NCBI GenBank assembly: GCA_019323515.1 | Contig: JAHWHG010000018.1 | Coordinates: forward strand, 1 to 50,864 | Length of the DNA: 50,864 nucleotides | Direction: 5' to 3' | From: Candidatus Woesearchaeota archaeon | GTDB taxonomy: Archaea; Nanobdellota; Nanobdellia; Woesearchaeales; JAHWHD01 | Shown: piece by piece, positions 23,673 through 30,551 of the stretch | Layout: every line of letters starts with the position of its first letter | Position numbering within the stretch: the first letter of the stretch is position 1 | Position numbers and translations under genes: made by a program | Notes under the pieces: model-generated | The model's input: the letters and a program-made list of their open reading frames with translations, nothing else | Told to the model about the DNA's origin: nothing | Databases searched by the model: none

Positions 23673-23981
23673 ATGAAATCTCCAGAAAAATTCCTTACAA
23701 CAAAGGAAAGAAAAGAGATGTGGGAAGATGCTTCTAAAATATTAAAGAAGATTGATAGTGAGGTCTCAGAGGTTTACCTTGTTGGGAGTTATGCCTCAGA
23801 GAAGAAGCCGAATGATATTGATTTTGTGATTGTCACTAAGTCTAAAAATAAGAATCAGGCGTATCCTGTTGACCTGATAGTTGTGCCTGATAGTGAAGAT
23901 CTTGATGAGTACCTGGATTTTTTTAAGGAGTATATGAAAAAAAAGTTTGGAAAGGATGTTGAGCCTGTGAGGTTAAAATGA
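23673..23981 (+). CDS. Small nucleotidyltransferase-domain protein (MNT-like)
   Basis: 102 residues. YLVGSYASEKKPNDIDFVIV is the Pol-beta-type core: GS followed by D-x-D (DID) and a third acidic position possibly at PVDLIVV. Such minimal NTases can transfer NMP groups to small molecules, RNA or proteins and often sit beside a partner. It overlaps the next gene by 4 bp (ATGA). TATA-like TATAAATGAATAAG at about 23644-23657 suggests a leaderless start. Confidence 0.75.
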   Translation: MKSPEKFLTTKERKEMWEDASKILKKIDSEVSEVYLVGSYASEKKPNDIDFVIVTKSKNKNQAYPVDLIVVPDSEDLDEYLDFFKEYMKKKFGKDVEPVRLK

Positions 23982-24736
23982 GTTACACAAAACTAACACA
24001 AGAATTAAAGAGAAGGTTGTCAAAGCTTCCATATGTTGATGCTTTCTATATTCATGGGAGCAGAGGTGCTGGAAGGCATACACCTATATCTGATATGGAT
24101 TATACTGTTTTAATCAAGGATAAAAGATATAATAACAGGTTATATAAGGAATTAGAGGATATTTTAGAGCTTGAGAATGTTCCTGGGTTTTTTGGGGATG
24201 CGCTCTGGCCTGTTCATTCCTGGGAAGGACTAGATGTTGGTTGGCATGTTATTGAGACAGGATATTTAAAGAAGTTAGTGAGAGACATATTCAAGAGTAA
24301 GGAAAACTTATTAAAATTTCAGGACCAAGCGCAGTTCTTAATAATTGAAGCAAAACCTGTATATGACCCTAAAGGTCTGTTGAAGCTGTTTAAGTCTAGA
24401 TTAAGGAAGTATCCTAAAAGGTTAGCTGATGCTGTTGTGGAAGACAGGATAAAAAAGCTTGAGACAAAGATTATGTGGATTGGTGAGCATGGCCATTACA
24501 GGAATCCGTTCCATTTTATTGAGAACATGCATGAGATAATATTATTTATAGCGCAGGCGCATTATGCTAAAAACAGGGCTTTTCTTATGAATTCAATGAA
24601 AAGATGGCATCAGGATATGAAATTATTTAAGCCGAACATTAAAAGAGACTTGGATGAGCTTGTAAAGATTGATAAAAATATTGCCAGGTACGATAAAGGT
24701 AAGGTGCTTAGAAGAATAATTGAGAAGTTAAAATGA
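23978..24736 (+). CDS. Nucleotidyltransferase with C-terminal helical domain
   Basis: 252 residues. FYIHGSRGAGRHTPISDMDY is a Pol-beta NTase motif (HGS, then D-x-D as DMD). WPVHSWEGLDVGWHVIETGY may supply the third acid. The C-terminal 120 residues are helical with EDRIKKLETKIMWIGEHGHY and NPFHFIENMHEIILFIAQAH, like the helical partner region of DUF4037/kanamycin NTase-type enzymes. It overlaps both neighbours by 4 bp, so the three genes are translationally coupled. Target molecule unknown. Confidence 0.75.
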   Translation: MSYTKLTQELKRRLSKLPYVDAFYIHGSRGAGRHTPISDMDYTVLIKDKRYNNRLYKELEDILELENVPGFFGDALWPVHSWEGLDVGWHVIETGYLKKLVRDIFKSKENLLKFQDQAQFLIIEAKPVYDPKGLLKLFKSRLRKYPKRLADAVVEDRIKKLETKIMWIGEHGHYRNPFHFIENMHEIILFIAQAHYAKNRAFLMNSMKRWHQDMKLFKPNIKRDLDELVKIDKNIARYDKGKVLRRIIEKLK

Positions 24737-25032
24737 AATCAATAAATGATTTTCCAAGAAGCGACGTTGAGAAGCAGGATATTCTTAAAGATATAATGAA
24801 GAAGTTTGAAGAAGGAAAGATATATTCAGAGGTTGAGGTCAATGAAGTGTTGAAGGAGTTCTATGATGACTTTGTATTGATCAGGAGAGAACTGATAAAT
24901 TTTGGATATATGGAGAGAGATCCTAGGAAAGGTGAGTATAGGGTTCTGAAGAAAGAGTTAAGTGATGAAGAAATTGATAAGATTAAGAAAAGAGAAAATA
25001 AGATAAAAGATATGGGTCTAAAGAATACCTAG
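24733..25032 (+). CDS. DUF2087-domain protein
   Basis: 99 residues. KFEEGKIYSEVEVNEVLKEF, YDDFVLIRRELINFGYMERD and GEYRV match DUF2087 (Y-x-E-x-E-V-N-x-x-L-x-x-F-x-D-x-x-x-x-R-R-x-L-V-x-x-G-x-L-x-R). The domain usually forms the C-terminal part of regulatory proteins, where a winged-helix role is suspected. Third gene of the nucleotidyltransferase operon, overlapping the second by 4 bp. Its 3' end overlaps the convergent membrane-protein gene by 15 bp. Confidence 0.8.
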   Translation: MKSINDFPRSDVEKQDILKDIMKKFEEGKIYSEVEVNEVLKEFYDDFVLIRRELINFGYMERDPRKGEYRVLKKELSDEEIDKIKKRENKIKDMGLKNT

Positions 25033-25200
25033 GCCGTAAAGTGCATGTATTATTCCTACTAATAATGTCAGGCCTGCAAGCCATTTATGCCACTTAATGC
25101 CGTTCTTGATTTTTCCTTTCATTGAAAGCGGTCCGATTATCAAAGTAATGATTAATAATCCAAGAGTAACCATTCCACCAATTGCAATTGTTGATACCAT
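25018..25200 (-). CDS. Two-helix membrane protein linked to redox genes
   Basis: 60 residues from ATG 25200, which follows GAGGTGA; longer reading from upstream would overlap the FTR gene and is unlikely. Two hydrophobic segments (TIAIGGMVTLGLLIITLIIG and WLAGLTLLVGIIHALYGLGI) with His in WHKW and at IIHAL, positions that could bind heme as in small cytochrome-b-like proteins, but this is only a possibility. It is the last gene of the rubredoxin-FTR unit, starting 5 bp after the FTR stop. Confidence 0.6.
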   Translation of the reverse strand: MVSTIAIGGMVTLGLLIITLIIGPLSMKGKIKNGIKWHKWLAGLTLLVGIIHALYGLGIL

Positions 25201-25205
25201 TTTTT

Positions 25206-25472
25206 TCACCTCTTTACAAATAACCCGCACCAGCACTGTCCCTTTTCCAGCCAATTTTTCTGTATCTTAAAATTACAAGGGCAGAGAAGTTCAAGGTCGC
25301 GTTGCCTAGTGCCATCACGAAGCCTGCAAGGACATAGTTTTAGGCCAGTGTTCTTCTCATTAGCTAGAACTCCGATGATGACTTCTTCAACATGCTTAGA
25401 ATCTGGGTTTAATTGGAAATCCTTATTTTCTGAAAAGATTTCCCATGCTTTTCTTAATTGTTCTTTATCCAA
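25206..25472 (-). CDS. ftrB: Ferredoxin-thioredoxin reductase catalytic (beta) subunit
   Basis: 88 residues with the six conserved Cys: LKLCPCRL (47, 49), LLCPCNF (64, 66) and GQCWCGLF (80, 82). These hold a 4Fe-4S cluster next to a redox-active disulfide that reduces thioredoxin-like partners using ferredoxin. Archaea often have the catalytic subunit alone, as here. The only in-frame start is TTG 25472, which overlaps the rubredoxin gene end, implying coupled translation. Partner ferredoxin/thioredoxin genes are not in the window; rubredoxin just upstream may be the electron donor (inference). Confidence 0.9.
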   Translation of the reverse strand: MDKEQLRKAWEIFSENKDFQLNPDSKHVEEVIIGVLANEKNTGLKLCPCRLRDGTRQRDLELLCPCNFKIQKNWLEKGQCWCGLFVKR

Positions 25473-25611
25473 TGTTCATCACTTTAACTGCTTCTTCCTT
25501 GTCAACCTCAACATAAACATTAACCTGCTTGCAGGTTGGACATGTCTCAGGACCTGCAGCACCGTAATGTATGTCATTGCAGACTGTGCATCTCCAGAAT
25601 TTTTTATCCAT
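25465..25611 (-). CDS. Rubredoxin-like protein
   Basis: 48 residues, missed by long-ORF callers. FWRCTVCNDIHYGAAGPETC and CPTCKQVNVYV form the CxxC-x(n)-CPxC iron knot, of the rubrerythrin-domain type (WRCxxCGxIHxGxxxPExCPxC). It carries one Fe and transfers single electrons. Start ATG 25611 follows GAGGTGA. BRE-TATA CGAAACATATAAAA at 25648-25661 heads the unit rubredoxin - FTR - membrane protein. Confidence 0.85.
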   Translation of the reverse strand: MDKKFWRCTVCNDIHYGAAGPETCPTCKQVNVYVEVDKEEAVKVMNIG

Positions 25612-25921
25612 GGATATTCACCTCATCCTAAAGAAGAGGCAGCGGACTTTTATATGTTTCGATAAAAATTGGAATTAGGCAGTGCTGCCGGGAAAAAGAG
25701 GTGTTGAGAAAAACCCAGCAGCAAGCCTAGAGACAAAAGAAGAATGGTTAAGAAAAGAAATCAAACGAAATTAAGATAATAATATTATAGGGTTTTAGGG
25801 TTTATAAAAATAATAGGAGTACTTAATCAAAATAAAAGTAACTTGCAGTAATAGTTTTTGTTTACAAAGATTTAAATAAGATTTTTACTTTTCTTTAATA
25901 AAACTAAAAGAGGTTGTCAAT
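25612..25921. other. Intergenic region with a hairpin-forming segment
   Basis: Holds the minus-strand promoter of the rubredoxin unit and, near 25868-25880, the TATA (GATTTAAATAAG) of the plus-strand lipoprotein. Between them, about 25676-25735 can fold as AGGC / GCCT, TGCTG / CAGCA and GGG / CCC with an A/G-rich loop containing GAGGTGTTGAG. An ACA follows the stem by 4 nt. The internal loops are too small for a convincing H/ACA guide pocket. No protein-coding ORF is supported here. Confidence 0.35.
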
Positions 25922-26527
25922 ATGAAAAAAATGTCAATGCTTATGATTTTGTTGCTTACTATTTCTTTGTCTGGATGTGGTGATTCTTCAAAAGAGTCTG
26001 GTGAACTAGATTGGTTTGAGTGGGACTCTGAGAGTTCTGAGAATAGTCATTATAATAATTTGTTTTTGTCTGAATTGCCTGCAGAGTTTTCTGGCTACAG
26101 ATATAATGAATATGCATGTCAGACTTCCAATGCTTTTGATCTTGATAAGTTGGTTTGTGAATTTTCTACTGGCACTTTGGATAAGGGCACCTGGAATGTT
26201 AAGGTTGTTATTTATGCTAAGCCTGACGATGATTCAGCTATTGCTTATTGGCAGGATATTGCTGATTATTCTTATACTGATGAGGCGCAGATTGCCTGGG
26301 CTGAGTCAAATCCAAATAATGATTATGGGGAGGTCACTAAGGTTGGGACTTATAAATGGATCCAGCACCGTGTTACCTATGGTAATTTTGAGATGTATGA
26401 ATTGTGGTCTGCTTATGAGAATACAGTGATTTTTGTTCAGGAGTCTGGTTCTTTCGGTGCTCCTGTTTATGAGTTGATGGAGAGTGTTGCAAAGCAGATT
26501 GTTGATGAGGAGAAGTGGCGCGATTAG
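25922..26527 (+). CDS. Lipoprotein of unknown function
   Basis: 201 residues. Lipoprotein signal MKKMSMLMILLLTISLSGCG with LSGC lipobox (Cys 19). The mature part is acidic, rich in aromatic residues, with two Cys pairs possible (YACQ, LVCEF) and repeated KWIQHRVTYGNFEMYELWSA-type beta strands. No known domain. It should sit on the outer face of the membrane. TATA is about 45 nt upstream and a GAGGTTG element lies 6 nt before the ATG. It overlaps the 3' end of the convergent NreA gene by 4 bp. Confidence 0.6.
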   Translation: MKKMSMLMILLLTISLSGCGDSSKESGELDWFEWDSESSENSHYNNLFLSELPAEFSGYRYNEYACQTSNAFDLDKLVCEFSTGTLDKGTWNVKVVIYAKPDDDSAIAYWQDIADYSYTDEAQIAWAESNPNNDYGEVTKVGTYKWIQHRVTYGNFEMYELWSAYENTVIFVQESGSFGAPVYELMESVAKQIVDEEKWRD

Positions 26528-27750
26528 AAGAAATCCTTTAATTTACTTTGACTTTTTATTTCTTTTAATATTATTGATTTATTTAGTATATCGTTTATGT
26601 CATAACCGAACTTTTTCTTGATAAGTGCCCAGGCATACTTTAGCATAAGATCTTTTGATGAGAATTCAAGCCTTGTGTTGAGTGCTTTTCTTGTAGCTTC
26701 CCTACAGACCCAGACTCCTAAAGGACAAGCATATTCACCTGTGATGAAGCGTAGTGTGAGGACTGATGCCTGGCGTTTCATCTCCCGAAGCTTTTCAAGG
26801 ATTGGAAGTCTTGCTGCATAATAACCGCCTACACAGTTCTCTGCATAGCTTTTTCTTCCTGAGTATGGTTCATAATCAGTTGTGAACTTAATAGAAGAGC
26901 TTATGTTCCAGCTTGCGTTTGGCATGTAACCTTCAAAAAGTTCATAGCTCCAAGGTTCTGGAAACATTAAGATTAAGTAGTAGTTACCAAGATAGCTTCC
27001 AAAGAAGGTTGTGTAATCTTTTACCTGGGGAAAATCTTTGATTTCTGCAGTGAACATCTTGCCCAGGTTGTCGTCAACTGCAGTGATGCTCCATCTTGTA
27101 GGGACAAGACGTCTCTGGAGCTTTACACCAAGATTGCCAATGCTTAGGATCTTAGTCAGGAAGTTCTCATCAAAATTCTTGGAGTAGAGGTAACGGATTG
27201 CTTCAGTGCTCTTGAGGTCAATGTCAGATACAGTTTTATCTACCCTTGTATCAATATGAGGGTTAGATGTTATCTCTGCTCTTTTAAGTGAAGCAGCTGG
27301 TCCCATTGGAGTAACCTCTGCACCTGTATCCATCTTTATACTTGGTTTATCCTTTAAAGTGACCTCAACATCAACTGGTTTTGAGGCCATGCCGATTTCC
27401 TGGCTAAGTTCAAGGAAGCGGTTACTTTCCATGACACCTATCTTAAAACGAGAGTTTACTAATGAGCTTCTTAGGTTTATAATTGATTGGATATTGTAAT
27501 CTGAAGCTGCCCATTGCCTGGGTGCATCATAGTCTGCTGAATCTCTAATCCCTGGCGGTGCTAGTATGCCTACGTTAAGGTATGGGTAGCCGATTCTGCC
27601 AACAAAAACATTGGGAGAACCTCCTGAAAAGTCTTCAGAGATTGAGTCCTGGACCTTGAAAAGTGCATTATTCTTAGCAAGTATTGGACAGAAGGTTCTT
27701 CCACAGTTCGCTGGATTCTTACCTTTACACTTAAGACAACTGATTTGCAT
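26524..27750 (-). CDS. nreA: NreA-type archaeal DNA repair protein with PCNA-interacting tail
   Basis: 408 residues. N-terminal zinc finger ISCLKCKGKNPANCGRTFCP (residues 3-22), then VFVGRIGYPYLNVGILAPPG and the invariant WAASDYNIQSIINLRSSLVN typical of the Nre family (DUF650/651). The last eight residues QSKLKDFF are a perfect PIP box (Q-x-x-L-x-x-F-F) for PCNA. Nre proteins act in resistance to DNA crosslinks in haloarchaea. Length and both halves are intact. No operon partner is evident; the gene converges on the lipoprotein gene. Confidence 0.9.
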   Translation of the reverse strand: MQISCLKCKGKNPANCGRTFCPILAKNNALFKVQDSISEDFSGGSPNVFVGRIGYPYLNVGILAPPGIRDSADYDAPRQWAASDYNIQSIINLRSSLVNSRFKIGVMESNRFLELSQEIGMASKPVDVEVTLKDKPSIKMDTGAEVTPMGPAASLKRAEITSNPHIDTRVDKTVSDIDLKSTEAIRYLYSKNFDENFLTKILSIGNLGVKLQRRLVPTRWSITAVDDNLGKMFTAEIKDFPQVKDYTTFFGSYLGNYYLILMFPEPWSYELFEGYMPNASWNISSSIKFTTDYEPYSGRKSYAENCVGGYYAARLPILEKLREMKRQASVLTLRFITGEYACPLGVWVCREATRKALNTRLEFSSKDLMLKYAWALIKKKFGYDINDILNKSIILKEIKSQSKLKDFF

Positions 27751-27857
27751 AATCTAAAGGGAACAGAGGTTATTATTATATTTATATGAAATTAACCAAA
27801 AAATATATATATCTTCTATACATATAGTATAATATACAGTAACAAGGGGGGATATAT

Positions 27858-28166
27858 ATGGAGGATATTCTGCAGTTAGGCGGAAGTATTGAGCTTACTG
27901 GATTTAGAGAGCTTGACCCTGGTTCTATGGTTATTTTGAAAAAGATTATTGGGAACTATGCGAGAAAGATGTCTGACCTTAGCAGTAATTTTGAAAGATT
28001 GAGTCTTAGGATGAAGCCAATACATGCAACTGAGGCTTCTGCTAAATTTGAAATCAAGGCTAAGCTTATTGATAATGGTAAGGCTTTTAATTCTGAGGTA
28101 ATTGACAGGAATGTGTTTGTGGCAGTTGATTCTGCTCTAAAGAAGTTGCAGACAGAGATTTCTTAG
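27858..28166 (+). CDS. HPF/RaiA-like ribosome-associated protein
   Basis: 102 residues with the beta-alpha-beta-beta-beta-alpha order of hibernation-promoting factors: strand IELTGFREL, helix VILKKIIGNYARKMSDLSSN, strands ERLSLRMKPIHA, AKFEIKAKLIDN and KAFNSEVID, helix NVFVAVDSALKKLQTEI. In bacteria HPF/RaiA occupy the decoding centre of idle ribosomes. The assignment is from fold pattern only. Start ATG follows GGGGGGATATAT, and TATA AAAAATATATATATC lies about 50 nt upstream. Confidence 0.55.
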   Translation: MEDILQLGGSIELTGFRELDPGSMVILKKIIGNYARKMSDLSSNFERLSLRMKPIHATEASAKFEIKAKLIDNGKAFNSEVIDRNVFVAVDSALKKLQTEIS

Positions 28167-28190
28167 ATTTTTTTTATTTTTTCAGCAAAG
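28167..28190 (+). terminator. T-rich terminator
   Basis: ATTTTTTTTATTTTTTCAGC directly after the HPF-like gene; a fresh TATA box (TTTATATAC, 28203-28211) for the next unit follows. Confidence 0.5.
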
Positions 28191-28221
28191 TTTATAAACC
28201 TATTTATATACATTTTAGGAT

Positions 28222-28533
28222 ATGGTATTAAATGAGACAATTGCGTTTGTTGAACCTCTGGCTACAAGTATTGGGGTATTTGTTGAGACTGTTAAGTACA
28301 TGGTTGGGGGTATCTTTGGATTATACCTGATTCTGATTTATCTTAGATGGAAAGAGGCAAGGAATGTTGCAAGGCTTTTGAAGGATATAAGGCATGATAT
28401 CAGAGCTCTTAACAGGAGGATGAAGGTACGGGAAGAACATTATATAAGTGAGCCGAGTAGCAGTGTAAGTAAGGCTTATAGCAAGATAAAAGAGAAACTA
28501 GATAATAGTATGAGAAAAAAGAAGGAAAAATGA
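28222..28533 (+). CDS. Single-pass membrane protein with basic coiled tail
   Basis: 103 residues: one hydrophobic helix (MVGGIFGLYLILIYL, about residues 30-46) followed by a strongly basic cytoplasmic part (WKEARNVARLLKDIRHDIRA, then SKAYSKIKEKLDNSMRKKKE). No family recognised. TATA at 28203-28211 is close to the ATG. It overlaps the B3/B4-domain gene by 4 bp (ATGA), so the two are coupled. Confidence 0.55.
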   Translation: MVLNETIAFVEPLATSIGVFVETVKYMVGGIFGLYLILIYLRWKEARNVARLLKDIRHDIRALNRRMKVREEHYISEPSSSVSKAYSKIKEKLDNSMRKKKEK

Positions 28534-29216
28534 AGATTAAAGTACAAAAAGATGTATTCAAAAAGATACCTAAGTTAAAGGTTGGAGTTCTTGTATTTAC
28601 AGGAATTGATAACTTTTCTAAGAAGAAAGAAATCGATAAGATGCTTAATACTATTGAGAACTATGCAAGAGCTACATATGTTGATGAAAAACTGTCAGAG
28701 GTGTTGCTTTTACAGAACTGGCACAGGGTATTTAAGATTAAGAGGAGTTTCAAGACAGCTATAGAGCCAATGATCTCTGCGATATTAAAAGGAAAAGAGG
28801 TTCCAAGGAGGAATTCAATTGTTGATATATGTAACTTCATAATGCTAAAGCACATGATTCCAATTGGCACTGATGACCTTGACAAGATTGAGGGTGATAT
28901 TAAGGTTAAGTTTTCAAAAGGTACTGAGGTTTTCAAGGCCGGAAGAAAGGCAGAGAGTCCCATAAGAGGAGAGATAATATACACTGATAATAAAGAGGTT
29001 TTATCAAGAAGGTTCAGCTGGAAAGAGGCAGAAAAAACTAAGGTAAGTTATGGTACAAAGAATGTCCTGGTTTATCTTGATGCAATACCGCCTATTGAAA
29101 AGGATGACCTTAAACGTATAATGGATGAGATTATAGAGCTTGTTACAGTATTCTGTGGAGGGAAGGCAAAGAGTTTTATACTTAGCGAGAAGAAACCTGA
29201 AAAGAATATTCTATAA
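28530..29216 (+). CDS. B3/B4 (PheRS-beta-like) tRNA-binding domain protein
   Basis: 228 residues. KVGVLVFTGIDNFSKK begins the domain; VPRRNSIVDICNFIMLKHMIPIGTDDLDKI is the B3/B4 signature (R-x-N-x-x-V-D-x-x-N), and IRGEIIYTDNKEVLSRRFSW with VLVYLDAIPPI completes it. The domain edits mischarged Tyr-tRNA-Phe in PheRS; stand-alone copies may hydrolyse other misacylated tRNAs. Its position just upstream of TyrRS and ArgRS supports a tRNA role (inference). Start overlaps the preceding gene. Confidence 0.85.
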   Translation: MKIKVQKDVFKKIPKLKVGVLVFTGIDNFSKKKEIDKMLNTIENYARATYVDEKLSEVLLLQNWHRVFKIKRSFKTAIEPMISAILKGKEVPRRNSIVDICNFIMLKHMIPIGTDDLDKIEGDIKVKFSKGTEVFKAGRKAESPIRGEIIYTDNKEVLSRRFSWKEAEKTKVSYGTKNVLVYLDAIPPIEKDDLKRIMDEIIELVTVFCGGKAKSFILSEKKPEKNIL

Positions 29217-29226
29217 TTTTATATAC
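29217..29226 (+). promoter_or_regulatory. TATA box of the TyrRS transcript
   Basis: TTTTATATAC centred about 27 nt before the ATG of the 18-codon leader ORF at 29249, the spacing used by leaderless genes in this window. TyrRS itself starts 135 nt further on. Confidence 0.65.
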
Positions 29227-29248
29227 TTCTAAAACTTATAATCCTATT

Positions 29249-29305
29249 ATGAATAGTAATATTAAAATAGAAATTAGAATTTCTCTTTCTTATAGGTATC
29301 GTTAG
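29249..29305 (+). CDS. Putative leader peptide ending Tyr-Arg-Tyr-Arg
   Basis: An 18-codon ORF, MNSNIKIEIRISLSYRYR, directly at the predicted transcription start, then a stop, a 79-nt spacer containing GTTTGTTTTTTTATC (29330-29344), Shine-Dalgarno GGAGGT and the TyrRS gene, with ArgRS after it. Four of the last four codons are those charged by the two downstream enzymes, and a fifth (AGA) is internal. This is the layout of a ribosome-controlled attenuator: uncharged tRNA would stall the ribosome at the end of the peptide and could prevent termination at the T-tract. No stem-loop competing pair is clear in the spacer. The size is small enough for chance. Confidence 0.5.
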   Translation: MNSNIKIEIRISLSYRYR

Positions 29306-29383
29306 ATTAATTTCATTGGCAGATTATTAGTTTGTTTTTTTATCTGTTTAAGATTTAATTCAAATTTTTTGGAGGTAATAAAA

Positions 29384-30517
29384 ATGAATTCACAAGAAAG
29401 ATTCAAATTAATCAAAAGGAATACTGAAGAAATCCTGACTGAAGATGACTTGATGAAGCTACTGGAGAGCGAAGTCAAGTTAAAGCATTATATTGGGTTT
29501 GAGATTTCTGGTAAACCGCACCTTGGCCATGGTCTAGTGTGCATGAGCAAGGTTAAGGATTTCATAGATGCAGGAGTAGACTGTAGCGTGTTCCTTGCTG
29601 ATTGGCATAGCTGGATCAATGATAAGCTTGGCGGTGACATGAAAGTCATACAAAAGGTTGCTGTTAGTTATTTTAAGGAAGCTTTGGTAGCTGCGTTCAT
29701 GTGCGTTGGCGGAGACCCAAAGAAGCTTAAGTTTGTACTAGGGAGTGAACTATATCATAATAATGATAAGTACTGGGAGACTGTGATTGACATAAGCAAG
29801 AATACCACTCTTGGAAGGATGCTCAGGTCAATCACAATAATGGGAAGAAAGGAAGGAGAAAGTGTTGACTTTGCAAAGCTAATCTATCCACCAATGCAGG
29901 TTGCAGATATCTTTGCCCAGGGCTTGAACTTTGTACACGCTGGCATAGACCAGAGAAAGGCGCAGGTAATTGCCAGAGATGTAGCCCTTAAGCTACATGT
30001 AAGCCCATTGCTTGACAAGAGCGGTAAAAAGATTAAGCCTGTGGCAGTGCACGGACACCTTATCCTAGGTTTACAGAAGCCTCCTATATGGCCAGTGCCA
30101 AAAGATAAGCTTCAAGATCTTTGGTCAGAGATGAAGATGAGCAAGTCTATACCCAGCTCTGCAGTGTTCATGACAGATACAGAGGAGGAGGTTGAGAAGA
30201 AGATAATGGGAGCGTTCTGTCCTGAGGGCGAGGTTGAATTCAATCCTTTGATAGACTGGGCAAAGTTCGTTGTGTTCATCAATGATAAAGCAACTTTAGA
30301 AGTGAAAAGACCTGAAAAGTTTGGCGGGGATAAAGTGTTCAGGAGTCATGCTGAACTTGTGAAAGATTTCAAGGAAAAGAAGTTGCATCCGCTTGACCTG
30401 AAAAAGGCGATGGCAGTAAAGATCAATGAGATTTTGAAGCCTGCTAGAGAACATTTTGCATCTCCTAAGCTTAAGAAGATGAAGAGAGAGATGGAAAAGC
30501 TTATAGTGACCCGATAG
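29384..30517 (+). CDS. tyrS: Tyrosyl-tRNA synthetase
   Basis: 377 residues from ATG 29384 (Shine-Dalgarno GGAGGT, 7 nt); a TTG five codons upstream is part of that site region. Class I signature HIGH appears as KPHLGHGL, KMSKS as MKMSKS, and the archaeal/eukaryotic TyrRS elements YIGFEISGKPHLGHG, ADWHSWINDKLGGD and GIDQRKAQVIARDVA are clear. The C-terminus has the short archaeal helical extension. Charges tRNA-Tyr. It is preceded by a B3/B4-domain gene and followed by ArgRS after 34 bp. Confidence 0.95.
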   Translation: MNSQERFKLIKRNTEEILTEDDLMKLLESEVKLKHYIGFEISGKPHLGHGLVCMSKVKDFIDAGVDCSVFLADWHSWINDKLGGDMKVIQKVAVSYFKEALVAAFMCVGGDPKKLKFVLGSELYHNNDKYWETVIDISKNTTLGRMLRSITIMGRKEGESVDFAKLIYPPMQVADIFAQGLNFVHAGIDQRKAQVIARDVALKLHVSPLLDKSGKKIKPVAVHGHLILGLQKPPIWPVPKDKLQDLWSEMKMSKSIPSSAVFMTDTEEEVEKKIMGAFCPEGEVEFNPLIDWAKFVVFINDKATLEVKRPEKFGGDKVFRSHAELVKDFKEKKLHPLDLKKAMAVKINEILKPAREHFASPKLKKMKREMEKLIVTR

Positions 30518-30551
30518 ATTAATAAACCATATTTATTTTTTATTATTAAAA

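Noticed and set aside
25676..25740. H/ACA guide RNA
   Set aside because: A stem and a nearby ACA exist, but the internal loops are too small for a pseudouridylation pocket and the TATA nearby is better read on the other strand.
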